Below the pieces are notes generated by a model. The model made no database searches and had not been told where the DNA came from. It saw nothing but the letters and a program-made list of their open reading frames with translations. Shown piece after piece: positions 29,767 to 38,606 of a stretch of 64,000 bases of DNA (position 1 is the first letter of the stretch; each line of letters begins with the position of its first letter). The stretch spans positions 1-64,000 of the forward strand of contig NZ_JXDB01000001.1 in NCBI RefSeq assembly GCF_001281265.1, read 5' to 3'. Both the position numbers and the translations under genes were made by a program. Origin of the DNA: Apilactobacillus kunkeei DSM 12361 = ATCC 700308 (GTDB lineage: Bacteria > Bacillota > Bacilli > Lactobacillales > Lactobacillaceae).

Positions 29767-30967
29767 TGAAAAATTCCTTCATTTCGTTAATACAGTCGAC
29801 TAGTCGATTGCATTCTTCAATCGTGTTGTAAATGTAGAGACTAGCGCGTAAAGTCGCGTTGACTCCCAGCTTGTGGGTTAGTGGTTCGGCACAGTGTTGA
29901 CCAGCTCTAACGTCGATATTCTTAGAGTCCAGGAAGGTTGCAGCGTCGTGTGGGTGAATATTGTCGACGTTAAAAGAGACGATTCCAGTTTGACGCTTAG
30001 TTGGTCCATATACTGAAACGCCGTCTAAAACATTAAGTTGGTCATATAGGTATTGACCTAGTTTCTCACATTGTTTCTGAACGTTAGTCATTTTAAGTTC
30101 TTTTAGATAAGAAATTGCAGCGTCTAAACCGATGACTCCCTCGATGTTGGGAGTGCCGGCTTCTAGACGGTATGGAATATCTTTGACCTTGTGGTCGGTA
30201 GTTGAGACTGATTCAATCATCTCGCCGCCGACGCGGGGGATATCCATGTTTTCTAGTAAATCTTGTTTACCGTATAAAACACCGATGCCGGTTGGTGCCA
30301 TCATCTTGTGTCCGGAAAAGGCTAACCAGTCAATTGGTGTTTTTTGCACATCGATTGGTAATTCGGGAGCAGCTTGCGCACCGTCGACTAGAATGTCAGC
30401 ACCGTGTTCATGAGCCAATGTCGTTAGTTGATCAATGGGATTGATGTTTCCTAAGACGTTGGAGACGGCGGTGACTGCCACTAGTTTGGTTTTGTCTGAA
30501 ATGATTTGGCTAGCGGCATTTAAGTCGAGGTTAGCATCTTCATTTAGCGGAATGAATTTTAAAGTTGCGCCGTTATTTTTCGCAATCTTTTGCCAAGGAA
30601 GGAGGTTACTGTGGTGTTCTGCGATTGAAACCACAATCTCGTCACCTGCTTTGATGTGCTTTGCATAATATCCGTTAGCGATTAAGTTGATGCTATCGGT
30701 GGTACCAGCAGAAAAGACGATTTCTTTTGCGCTGCCGGCATTAATGAATGAGGCAATGTTTTTTCTGGATTGTTCAAACATTTCAGTCGTTTCCCCGGCA
30801 TGAGTGTAGACGCTTCGGTGCACGTTGAAATTGTGATGAGTGTAAAAGTTGCTGATTGCGTCAATGACGTACTTTGGCTTTTGAGTCGTTGCAGCGTTGT
30901 CAAAATAAATCATATCTGAGTGCTCTTTGAAGATGGGAAAGTGATGACGAATGTTTAGACTATCCAT
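29753..30967 (-). CDS. sufS: Cysteine desulfurase SufS
   Basis: A PLP enzyme that releases sulfur from cysteine as an enzyme-bound persulfide. The 404-residue protein starts with IRHHFPIF and IYFDNAATTQKP, has VSIAEHHSNLLPW near 118, the PLP Lys in FSGHKMMAPTGIGVLYG near 218, and the catalytic Cys in VRAGQHCAEPL near 356. It overlaps sufD by 8 bases. Works with SufU encoded next. Confidence 0.95.
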   Translation of the reverse strand: MDSLNIRHHFPIFKEHSDMIYFDNAATTQKPKYVIDAISNFYTHHNFNVHRSVYTHAGETTEMFEQSRKNIASFINAGSAKEIVFSAGTTDSINLIANGYYAKHIKAGDEIVVSIAEHHSNLLPWQKIAKNNGATLKFIPLNEDANLDLNAASQIISDKTKLVAVTAVSNVLGNINPIDQLTTLAHEHGADILVDGAQAAPELPIDVQKTPIDWLAFSGHKMMAPTGIGVLYGKQDLLENMDIPRVGGEMIESVSTTDHKVKDIPYRLEAGTPNIEGVIGLDAAISYLKELKMTNVQKQCEKLGQYLYDQLNVLDGVSVYGPTKRQTGIVSFNVDNIHPHDAATFLDSKNIDVRAGQHCAEPLTHKLGVNATLRASLYIYNTIEECNRLVDCINEMKEFFNGSK

Positions 30968-32117
30968 GAATACGCTCCTCTAGGTTATTTAATAGGTGTT
31001 CTTGAACTGATTTATCGGGGAATTTCTCAATTAAAGGTGTCAAGAATCCGCGGGTTAATAGGAAACGAGCGGTTTTGGCGTCAATTCCCCTTGTTTTTAA
31101 ATAGTATAGCTGTTCGGGGTTAACTTTACCAACACTCGCAGCGTGACCGGCAACCACATCGTGATTGTCAATCAAAAGAATTGGGTCAATTTTCCCCTTA
31201 CTTTCGGGACTTAAAGTTAATAGTCTACTGATTTGATCTGAATCAGAATCGCTAGCTTCCAGCTTAATTTGACCGGTAGTATCGTAGACAGTCTTGGATT
31301 TATCGGCGACGATACCACGTTGTGATATTAAGCCACTCGTATTGGGACTTTTATTGATAATTTTGGTTTGAACTACTTGGTTTTGGTTTTGATCGGATAG
31401 ACTCACTAGGTTAATTCTAGCGGAACTGCCCATACCATCGAGGTCAATATTGCTGTAGTAGCGACTGTCACCATGATTAAATAGACCGACGTAAGTCTTT
31501 AAGTTGGCGTTTTGTGCTAAGTAAGCATTTAAAACGCGGTGAGATTTTTCGCTATTAGTCATTGCAGCGTCATAGAAGGAGACGTTGGCGTGATCGCCTA
31601 GTAATACTTCAATCATTAGGCGGTCGTTTTTAGGTTGTTGTTTTGAATCCTTGTAGGTAAATGAAACTTCACTTCCTGAAGCAGCGATAATTAGGAGGTG
31701 TTTTTCCTGCATGTTGTGATCGACTAAGTCGGAGATGTCGATTGATTCATCAACGCAGACATCTTTAGGGATGAAAACAAACCCACCACTTTGTAGATAC
31801 GCAAGATGGTTCGCATTTAATGCGTTATCACGCCAATAAATTGCTTTTTCCATCAGGTTTTCTTGGATTAGTTCTGGAAACTCGTTTGCAGCGGCGAATA
31901 AGTCCATCATGATAATTCCTAAATCTTGTAAGTTTTTAGGTGCTAAGTTTTGCGTATCTATTGAACGGGGGTTAAGTTCTGGGGATTCAAAGTGAAACTT
32001 GCGAAGTGGTGCGGGGACCCTCATCGTATTCTTCATGTCGTTTGCGACAATGCGTTTAACGGTTAACCATTGTGGTTCGTTATGAGATAGGGCAAATTCT
32101 TGAACTGACATACTCAT
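30960..32117 (-). CDS. sufD: Fe-S cluster assembly protein SufD
   Basis: Partner of SufB in the scaffold complex. The 385 residues have a variable helical N half and a beta-helix C half with the family ending LLTLSPESKGKIDPILLIDNHDV, AGHAASVGKVNPEQLYYLKTRG. Its start overlaps the sufC stop (TAATG). Length is usual for the family. Confidence 0.93.
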   Translation of the reverse strand: MSMSVQEFALSHNEPQWLTVKRIVANDMKNTMRVPAPLRKFHFESPELNPRSIDTQNLAPKNLQDLGIIMMDLFAAANEFPELIQENLMEKAIYWRDNALNANHLAYLQSGGFVFIPKDVCVDESIDISDLVDHNMQEKHLLIIAASGSEVSFTYKDSKQQPKNDRLMIEVLLGDHANVSFYDAAMTNSEKSHRVLNAYLAQNANLKTYVGLFNHGDSRYYSNIDLDGMGSSARINLVSLSDQNQNQVVQTKIINKSPNTSGLISQRGIVADKSKTVYDTTGQIKLEASDSDSDQISRLLTLSPESKGKIDPILLIDNHDVVAGHAASVGKVNPEQLYYLKTRGIDAKTARFLLTRGFLTPLIEKFPDKSVQEHLLNNLEERIHG

Positions 32118-32884
32118 TATTCATCCACCAGCTTTACGTCGATGCCTAATTGATCACGCAATTGGGCGTAACCGTTTTGTTCTAGTTGTTCAGCTAGGTG
32201 ATAGTCACCGCTGGTAACTACGCGACCACCCATCATAACGTGAACGACATCTGGTTTAACGTAACGTAAGATACGGTTATAGTGGGTGATGATAAGTGAA
32301 GAGAAGTGATTGTCTCGCATGTGATTGATTCCCTTTGAAACAACTTTTAAGGCGTCGATATCTAGCCCAGAATCGATTTCATCTAGGATTGCTAGGTTGG
32401 GTTGAATCATCATCATTTGCAGGATTTCGTTTCGCTTCTTTTCACCACCGGAGAAACCTTCGTTAAGGTATCTATCGGTGTATGATTCGTCGATATCCAA
32501 GAAGTTCATGACGTAGTCTAGGCGCTTCATGAAGTCTAAAACAGATACTGGTTTGTCAGCCACCGCATTCATTGCGGCATGAATGAAGTCGACATTTTTA
32601 ATCCCGCTGATTTCGGTAGGGTATTGCATACCAATGAAGAGACCCAAACGGGCACGTTCATCGGTTGCCATGTTGTTTAATTCTTTGCCATCAAATGAAA
32701 TGGTTCCCTCAGTAATTGAATACTTGGGAGAACCCATGATGGTTTGAGAAAGAGTCGACTTACCGGTTCCGTTGGGGCCCATGATGACATGGACTTCACC
32801 GTCGGGGATGGTTAAGTTTAGTCCCTTGATGACTTCTTCATCGGTTTCGTTGATTTTAACGTGTAGGTTTTCAATTTTTAACAC
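32117..32884 (-). CDS. sufC: Fe-S assembly ATPase SufC
   Basis: An ABC-type ATPase that drives the SufBD scaffold. The 255 residues carry Walker A GPNGTGKST near 36, the signature FSGGEKKRNEI near 145 and Walker B LAILDEIDSGLD near 165, plus the SufC-specific ITHYNRIL. It begins only 10 bases after the nrdG stop, with TAGGAGGAT as ribosome site inside that gap and no terminator. The suf genes are therefore likely read through from nrdD. Confidence 0.96.
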   Translation of the reverse strand: MLKIENLHVKINETDEEVIKGLNLTIPDGEVHVIMGPNGTGKSTLSQTIMGSPKYSITEGTISFDGKELNNMATDERARLGLFIGMQYPTEISGIKNVDFIHAAMNAVADKPVSVLDFMKRLDYVMNFLDIDESYTDRYLNEGFSGGEKKRNEILQMMMIQPNLAILDEIDSGLDIDALKVVSKGINHMRDNHFSSLIITHYNRILRYVKPDVVHVMMGGRVVTSGDYHLAEQLEQNGYAQLRDQLGIDVKLVDE

Positions 32885-32894
32885 AATAATCCTC

Positions 32895-33467
32895 CTAGTG
32901 AACTAACTTGTCCCAAAGTACGACCTTCTTTTCTTCAAGGGACTTTGGAACATTGATAATTCTTTGGTTAGCACTACCGCGGAATTGAAGAGTTAAATCT
33001 TTTTGGTCTTCCATGAAACGACCATCAACTAGGATGTCAATCATTGAAAGTAGTTTTAATTTGTCATATGAATCTTTTAGTAGTTCATCGAATGTGTAAC
33101 CTGACCATGACCAGATGTCCTTGGTGTGGCCGAATTCTTCTCTAACTCTTTTGCATAAACGAAGGCAAACTTGAGTATTCAAGAATGGTTCTCCACCCAA
33201 TAGGGTAAGACCTTGAACGTAATCTTTTTTCATATCTTCGATGATTTGGTCCTCTAAATCTTGTGAGTAAGGTTGTCCGTAATGGAAGTTTTGTGAGGCG
33301 ACATTATAACAGCCGGGGCATAAGAACTTGCAACCAGAAACATAGATACTGCAACGGATTCCCTCACCATCAACGAAGTTAAATGGCTTATAGTCAGCAA
33401 TATATTGTTGGCTTAAGTCTTTTGCAAGCCATTCCTTAGGCTTTGGATTGTTTGGCTGTCTCTTCAT
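32895..33467 (-). CDS. nrdG: Anaerobic ribonucleotide reductase activating protein NrdG
   Basis: A radical-SAM activase that installs the glycyl radical on NrdD. The [4Fe-4S] motif is SGCKFLCPGCYN (C-x3-C-x2-C) near 49, followed by LLGGEPFLN near 93 and DIWSWSGYT. About 190 residues from the ATG at 33467; a GTG at 33476 is also possible. It overlaps the nrdD 3' end. It needs an Fe-S cluster, which gives functional sense to the sufC start 10 bases downstream. Confidence 0.93.
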   Translation of the reverse strand: MKRQPNNPKPKEWLAKDLSQQYIADYKPFNFVDGEGIRCSIYVSGCKFLCPGCYNVASQNFHYGQPYSQDLEDQIIEDMKKDYVQGLTLLGGEPFLNTQVCLRLCKRVREEFGHTKDIWSWSGYTFDELLKDSYDKLKLLSMIDILVDGRFMEDQKDLTLQFRGSANQRIINVPKSLEEKKVVLWDKLVH

Positions 33468-35610
33468 GTGCGACACTTTCTACCATTCCTTTCGACATAT
33501 TCTTTTGACGTGATGAAATTTCAACGTGACGACCGTGAACCATTGGACGTGCTTGAGGGTTACCTAAGTAACCACAAGTTCTCTTAACAACGTCACAGTA
33601 CTTAGGATCGTGGTTACCACATTGAGGACATTTGAAACCACGGGCGGTAGCTTCAAATTCACCCTTGAAACCACACTTGAAGCACTTATCGATTGAAGTG
33701 TTGGTACCTAGGTAGCCAACGTGGTCGTATGCCCAATCCCAAACGGCTTCTAGTGCCTTAGGATTTTGCTTTAGGTTAGGGTATTCACAGTAGTGAATGA
33801 ATCCTGCTGAGGCGAAGTGAGGATATGCTTCTTCAAATGTTAGTTTTTCAAATGGGTTAGGACGTTTTCTAACGTCGTAGTGGAAACTGTTAGTGTAGTA
33901 TTCCTTATCGGTGATGTCTTTAACCTTACCGAATTTTTCGATATCATCTTGAGCAAATGTATCGGTTAATGATTCGGCTGGAGTTGAGTATAGACTGTAG
34001 TGGTATCCACTTTCCTTACTCCATACACGGCATAGACGGTTTAGTTCAGCAACGACGCTGACAGTGAAGTCATGGGCTTCTTGATTTGCTTCCCAATCTG
34101 GACCAAAGAAGGCGGTACCGACTTCGTATAGTCCAATGTAACCAAGTGATACTGTAGCACGTTCGTTTCTGAATAGTTCGTCAACGCTGTCAGTTGATTT
34201 TAGACGTTTACCAAATGCACCATACTTGTATAGTAGTGGGGCGTTATCTGGTTTAGCTTCCTTAGTTCTTTCGATACGGTATGCCATGGCTTGGTGAACG
34301 ATATCTAGCTTTTCTTCAAAGATGTGCCAGAATAAGTCCATGTCCCCCTTGGCCAATAGTGCGATACGTGGAAGGTTAACGGTCACAACACCTAGGTTCA
34401 TACGACCAGCGTTTACGGCCTTACCGTTTTCGTCAGTCCATTTAGGTAGAAATGATCGACAACCCATAGGTGCCTTGAAGTCACCGGTGATTTCACAAAG
34501 CTTGTCGTACATCAAAATATCAGGGTACATACGCTTGGTAGCACATTCGATGGCTAATTCTTTAACGTCATAGTTTACGTCGTTAGGGTTTAAATTTAAG
34601 CCTTTCTTCAATACATAGATTAGCTTAGGGAAGATGGCAGTACGACGTTCTTTACCAAGTCCTTTAATACGAATTCTTAGGATGTCCTTTTGAATTTCTT
34701 TTTCAATCCAGTTAGTACCTAGACCGAAACTAACAGTGGTGAAGGGCGTTTGACCTTGTGATGAGTAAAGGGTGTTAATTTCGTATTCTAGTGATTGCAT
34801 AGCATCGAAGATATCCTTCTTAGTACGATCTTTAGCGTATTCTTCGCGCTTGTCTTCTTCGACCCATTTAGAAGCGGTCTTTAGGTGCTTCTCGTAATTA
34901 ATTTCGGCAAATGGTGCTAGTACTTGATCGGCACGGTCGAATGATAGACCACCATATTGTAGGGATGCAACGTTGGCGATGATTTGAGAAACTTGAGCAG
35001 TCGCAGTTTGGATTGAGCGAGGTGATTTGACTTCGGCGTTACCAATCTTAAAACCGTTATTCAACATTTCTGCAAAATCAACTAAGCAACAGTTGGTTTC
35101 AGGAGTTGCTGGTGAGTAGTCTAAATCGTGCCAGTGAATGTCACCTCTAAGGTGAGCTTTGGCAACTAGTGGAGGTAGCATTTGAAGACCGATGGCCTTG
35201 CTGGCAGCCCCCGCTTCTAGGTCTCTTTGGGTGTTAAAGACGTTACTATCTTTGTTGGCATTTTCGTGAACAACACGGTCGTAACGGTTGAATAGTTGGT
35301 CGATTCGAGCCTTTACATCGGTTGCTTTCTTGAATTTTTCAATGTCTTTTTGTTCATATTTTAAGTATTGCTCTTTAGCATCTAAGAAATCATTTTCTTC
35401 CAGAAATTGAATGATGAAGTCATGAATATGACTTGAGGTAATTTCTTCTTGATCCTTAGTAAATAGGTTCAAACGTTCAAAGAAACGCTTGTTATCTTCC
35501 TTACTAATACCCAGTTGATTTAGTACAAAATCAATCTTGTATTTATAGAATTTGGTCTTGTCACCAGAATTCTTTATAACGTTTAAATGGGCAAAAGTTT
35601 TATCAAACAT
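33436..35610 (-). CDS. nrdD: Anaerobic (class III) ribonucleoside-triphosphate reductase
   Basis: Makes dNTPs without oxygen using a glycyl radical. From the ATG at 35610 the protein has about 724 residues; TAGGAC is upstream, and a start at 35673 would place a NrdR box inside the gene. The catalytic domain contains HWHDLDYSP and PETNCCLVDF. The C-terminus has a Zn site (CFKCGFKGEF, CPQCGNHD) and the radical loop RTCGYLGNPQARPMVHG. The N-terminal ATP-cone is present in outline but its usual KRDGR is replaced by KNSGDK, so allosteric ATP/dATP sensing may be altered. Confidence 0.94.
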   Translation of the reverse strand: MFDKTFAHLNVIKNSGDKTKFYKYKIDFVLNQLGISKEDNKRFFERLNLFTKDQEEITSSHIHDFIIQFLEENDFLDAKEQYLKYEQKDIEKFKKATDVKARIDQLFNRYDRVVHENANKDSNVFNTQRDLEAGAASKAIGLQMLPPLVAKAHLRGDIHWHDLDYSPATPETNCCLVDFAEMLNNGFKIGNAEVKSPRSIQTATAQVSQIIANVASLQYGGLSFDRADQVLAPFAEINYEKHLKTASKWVEEDKREEYAKDRTKKDIFDAMQSLEYEINTLYSSQGQTPFTTVSFGLGTNWIEKEIQKDILRIRIKGLGKERRTAIFPKLIYVLKKGLNLNPNDVNYDVKELAIECATKRMYPDILMYDKLCEITGDFKAPMGCRSFLPKWTDENGKAVNAGRMNLGVVTVNLPRIALLAKGDMDLFWHIFEEKLDIVHQAMAYRIERTKEAKPDNAPLLYKYGAFGKRLKSTDSVDELFRNERATVSLGYIGLYEVGTAFFGPDWEANQEAHDFTVSVVAELNRLCRVWSKESGYHYSLYSTPAESLTDTFAQDDIEKFGKVKDITDKEYYTNSFHYDVRKRPNPFEKLTFEEAYPHFASAGFIHYCEYPNLKQNPKALEAVWDWAYDHVGYLGTNTSIDKCFKCGFKGEFEATARGFKCPQCGNHDPKYCDVVKRTCGYLGNPQARPMVHGRHVEISSRQKNMSKGMVESVAHEETAKQSKA

Positions 35611-35635
35611 TATATCAGTCCTATCCTTAAAATAT

Positions 35636-35682
35636 ACACTATAACTTGTGTCTAAAATAATGTTAACACGCATATATAGTGT
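35636..35682 (-). promoter_or_regulatory. Paired NrdR boxes upstream of nrdD
   Basis: ACACTATAACTTGTGT (35636-35651) matches the NrdR-box pattern. A second, less regular copy covers 35666-35682 and ends ATATATAGTGT. Their centres are about 31 bp apart, near three helical turns, as expected for cooperative NrdR binding. The second copy overlaps the likely -10 region (TATATA on the minus strand). Confidence 0.72.
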
Positions 35683-35785
35683 AAAAACATTCTTGAATGT
35701 AAATTTGAATAGTGCGTACTGAATGATTATAATAATTTAATTTTCTCATAATACGTAGTGATGAGTGATTTCGCATTTTTTTGTC

Positions 35786-35817
35786 GAACATTTTTGGAAT
35801 TTTGTCTAAAAATGTTC
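35786..35817. repeat. Inverted repeat upstream of nrdD
   Basis: Perfect 10-bp arms GAACATTTTT (35786-35795) and AAAAATGTTC (35808-35817) with a 12-base loop and no T run. It could be a regulator site or a hairpin in a 5' leader. The rest of 35683-35898 is AT-rich and shows nothing else clear. Confidence 0.4.
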
Positions 35818-35883
35818 AAATTGAATACTTACATATCGTGCCCAAAGTATTGATATACTAACGTTTAATAAGTAAAATCCGAA

Positions 35884-35917
35884 TAAAAAAGAACTTCTTT
35901 ATTGAAGTTCTTTTTTA
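35884..35917 (-). terminator. Terminator after the YoaK-family gene
   Basis: Arms AAAAAAGAACTTC/GAAGTTCTTTTTT, symmetrical. It overlaps the 3' end of the membrane gene. Confidence 0.88.
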
Positions 35918-36600
35918 TTATCTTTTTTATAGATCAAGATAAATTTAAACTGGAATAGCAAAATTATGATTAATTCAACGCTAACCACCCAAATAGTCTT
36001 GGTATGTAGGAATATCGATAATATACTTGCTTCGAACGCTCCACATAAGAAACTAAATACTAAGCCACTATAATAAATTAATTTAGTTTTAAATTCATCA
36101 TCTTTGGTTTTTAAATATAAGAATAAATTATTCATTGTCTTTTGCAGGTTTCCAGTACTAAACATGTTGGAATAACCCAATCCTGACATTGTATTAAATG
36201 TTGAAAGTTGAAGAGCGGTTGTTAGAGACATGGAAGTGGTAATGACTAGTTGGGGAACGTTATGTTTTAAAAAACCAACTATAATGCTCAGAGTTATTTC
36301 AATTATTAGAATGTAAACTTTCCAATAGTTTAATTTATATTTATCGAGATTATGATGAATCCAGTTAGCTAATAAAATACCAAATGAAAAAGCGATAACT
36401 GGCAAAATACGTTCTAAAAAGTGACCAAAGTTGAATTGTGTTAACGCTAAAGCAGATAAAATTAAATTACCGGTTTGGGTACTAGCGAATATCCCACCGT
36501 GTTCTATGTAAGTGTAGGCATCTAGGCATCCTCCAATTGAAGTAAGAAAGAATGCAGTGGAAATTTTTTCGCCAAAATGAGCGGGATGAGGCGCATCCAT
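35899..36600 (-). CDS. YoaK/DUF1275 family membrane protein
   Basis: 233 residues with six or so membrane segments and the family start (TSIGGCLDAYTYIEHGGIFASTQTGNLI split over the first helices), where the G-x-x-D-A-Y and Q-T-G-N patterns are diagnostic of DUF1275. AGGGAG precedes the ATG on its strand. Function of the family is unclear; transport is assumed. It is divergent from the antiporter gene at 36703. Confidence 0.83.
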   Translation of the reverse strand: MDAPHPAHFGEKISTAFFLTSIGGCLDAYTYIEHGGIFASTQTGNLILSALALTQFNFGHFLERILPVIAFSFGILLANWIHHNLDKYKLNYWKVYILIIEITLSIIVGFLKHNVPQLVITTSMSLTTALQLSTFNTMSGLGYSNMFSTGNLQKTMNNLFLYLKTKDDEFKTKLIYYSGLVFSFLCGAFEASILSIFLHTKTIWVVSVELIIILLFQFKFILIYKKDNKKELQ

Positions 36601-36702
36601 AATGTTGACTCCCTTTCATTAAAGTAATAACTTATACATAAATGTTACTACTTTATTATTTTTTAATAAACAAGATTGTTTCATCGGGGGAGAATGATTT
36701 AT

Positions 36703-37854
36703 TTGAATTATTTAATTGCATTGTTTTTGATGATTGCATTTGCGAAAATTTTCGGACTAATTGCATCAAAAATACATATTCCAGAAGTAGTCGGACAGAT
36801 TTTCGGGGGAATCATCTTAGGACCTTCATTTTTAGGATTAATTCATCGTCAGGATGTAGTCGTCTCATTAGCGGGACTTGGCGCTGTTCTTTTGATGTTT
36901 GTAGCTGGACTCACTTGTGACGTGGACAGGTTAAAAAAGTATTTCGGCCCTGGATTGGTTGTTGCTTTCATGGGAGTCATATTCCCGGTAGCTTCAATTT
37001 ACTTTGTATGTCGATACCTTCAAGTTTCATTAATAGAAAGTGCTTTTATTGGTATTGTATTTGCAGCAACATCTGTTTCAATTTCGGTTGCTGTGCTAGA
37101 AGAGATGAATGAATTAAAATCTTCAGCTGGAACCACAATTTTAGCGGCAGCCGTTGCTGATGATATTATTTCTATCGTTTTACTGAGTGTGGCAATTCCA
37201 CTTCTAGGAATTGGAAGAGGGCATGGTAATTCCGATGCACTATTATTAATTGTTTTACAAGTTATATTTTTTGTATTTCTATGGTTATGCTATAAAGTAG
37301 TCACCTTATTGATCGATGTCTTAGATTTAAGTCCACAAAAGATTGGATTATATTCATTTTTATTATGCTTATTCCTATCTGGAACCGCCGAAATGGTTAA
37401 GTTAAGCGCAGTAACCGGGGCATTTTTTGCTGGTTTGATATTTAGCAAAACAGAATTCCAAAAACCACTTACATCAAGGTTAAAAGGGATGGGAGGACTG
37501 CTAGCAGTTCCAATCTTCTTCGTCAGCATTGGTGTGGAAATGCAGGTGACAGGAATATTAAAAAATGGTTGGTTGTTTGTAATTTTAACTTTGTTAGCAG
37601 TAGTCACTAAATTCGTAGGTGCATTTATCGGTGCGAGAATTAGTAGAATTGACAAGTTTAATTCCGCAGAAATTGGTGCAGGAATGATTAGTCGAGGAGA
37701 AGTTGGAATCGTTATTGCTCAAGCAGGATTAGCCAGCCACTTTATTTCTACTAGCTATTATTCGACTTTGATTGCAGTGATTGTAATGACAACCATCATA
37801 GCTCCTTTAATCTTAAAACCCGTTGTATTGTTAAAACGAAAGTATAAAAATTAA
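36703..37854 (+). CDS. CPA2 cation:proton antiporter (KefB/NapA-like)
   Basis: A 383-residue membrane protein with about 12 helices: IPEVVGQIFGGIILGPSFLG near 28, LLMFVAGLTCDVDRLKK near 66, the conserved Asp in AAAVADDIISIVLL near 152, and AGMISRGEVGIVIAQAGL near 335. These are CPA2 exchanger marks. There is no C-terminal TrkA domain. I favour the TTG at 36703, since the paralogue at 41156-42295 also starts MNY; the ATG at 36694 lies only 3 bases from the GGGGGAG ribosome site. Exports cations such as Na+ or K+ in exchange for protons (family knowledge). Confidence 0.87.
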   Translation: MNYLIALFLMIAFAKIFGLIASKIHIPEVVGQIFGGIILGPSFLGLIHRQDVVVSLAGLGAVLLMFVAGLTCDVDRLKKYFGPGLVVAFMGVIFPVASIYFVCRYLQVSLIESAFIGIVFAATSVSISVAVLEEMNELKSSAGTTILAAAVADDIISIVLLSVAIPLLGIGRGHGNSDALLLIVLQVIFFVFLWLCYKVVTLLIDVLDLSPQKIGLYSFLLCLFLSGTAEMVKLSAVTGAFFAGLIFSKTEFQKPLTSRLKGMGGLLAVPIFFVSIGVEMQVTGILKNGWLFVILTLLAVVTKFVGAFIGARISRIDKFNSAEIGAGMISRGEVGIVIAQAGLASHFISTSYYSTLIAVIVMTTIIAPLILKPVVLLKRKYKN

Positions 37855-37855
37855 T

Positions 37856-37878
37856 GTCGGCTTGAGCCGACTTTTTTA
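37856..37878 (+). terminator. Terminator after the first antiporter
   Basis: GTCGGCT-TG-AGCCGAC followed by TTTTTT. It lies against the stop of the convergent zinc-ribbon gene. Confidence 0.88.
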
Positions 37879-38139
37879 TGGTAGATATGAAAGTAACACT
37901 ATAACTAAATCAATGACCAATGCCGTTAATATCGCAAAAATTAATGCATATAAAGGCAGACTTTTATCGTCACCGAAAAAATTCATGTGTTTTATTCTCT
38001 TATCAAAAGAATTTGTTAATCGTATGCATGATTTTTTTAAATCTACTTTTAATTGATTGTCGATCATTCTGCAGTATTTGCATTTTAGCTGATTGAAAAA
38101 TAAATTTCCGCAGATTGGGCATTTTAAATGGACGATTAT
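37876..38139 (-). CDS. Zinc-ribbon membrane protein with non-standard start
   Basis: The reading frame encodes a zinc ribbon, CPIC and CKYC spaced by 12 residues, then a charged stretch and one C-terminal membrane helix (YALIFAILTALVIDLVIVLL). The first ATG (38067) lies after all four Cys and has no good ribosome site. Upstream the open frame runs to a stop at about 38175, with no ATG, GTG or TTG. A near-perfect ribosome site AAGGGGG (38145-38151) points to ATA at 38139 or ATC at 38136 as start, or to a start lost by mutation. Coordinates assume 38139. Function unknown. Confidence 0.45.
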   Translation of the reverse strand: MIVHLKCPICGNLFFNQLKCKYCRMIDNQLKVDLKKSCIRLTNSFDKRIKHMNFFGDDKSLPLYALIFAILTALVIDLVIVLLSYLP

Positions 38140-38606
38140 TAAAGCCCCCTTACTAATTTTTAACTTATTGTATCAGGGGTTTTAATCGATTTAAATTTAG
38201 TGAAAAATTTAGAAATAAACAACGTATTCACTAATAAATGCCTTTTAGGCGATATGGATAAATTATTGAACAGATAGTGAAAATAAAAAAATTACAGATT
38301 CATAACAAGTTATTAAAATCACAATTGAATTTATGCAATCACTCCATAAAAATTTAAATAGTTAGCTTTGTTTAATATTGACATTTTGTATACTAAATAT
38401 AAAAAAGGTGATAAAAATTCATATGTATACTGATCAAATAGCGTCAATAATCTTATAAAATATAGATTTGAAGGTAAAAATATCACTATTGACTTATTGG
38501 TTTATTTTTATTGGGTAATAGACTTTATATAAATATTATAATAATATTAAAGATGTTAAAGAGTTTTTTAATATTATTACATATATATTTCGGGGGGGAT
38601 TTTGAT
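38140..38606. other. AT-rich intergenic region
   Basis: 467 bases between the divergent zinc-ribbon and Lys-rich protein genes. It holds a small hairpin (TGCCTTTTAGGCG near 38239), TTGACA at 38378 and TTGACT at 38489 without well-spaced -10 partners, and the GGGGGGG ribosome site at 38592-38598. I see no gene here. Confidence 0.5.

Noticed and set aside
30132-30668. Several open frames opposite sufS
   Set aside because: They are shadows of the well-supported sufS gene on the other strand.
35786-35817. LexA box upstream of nrdD
   Set aside because: GAACA and TGTTC are present but separated by 22 bases rather than the short spacing of a LexA site.
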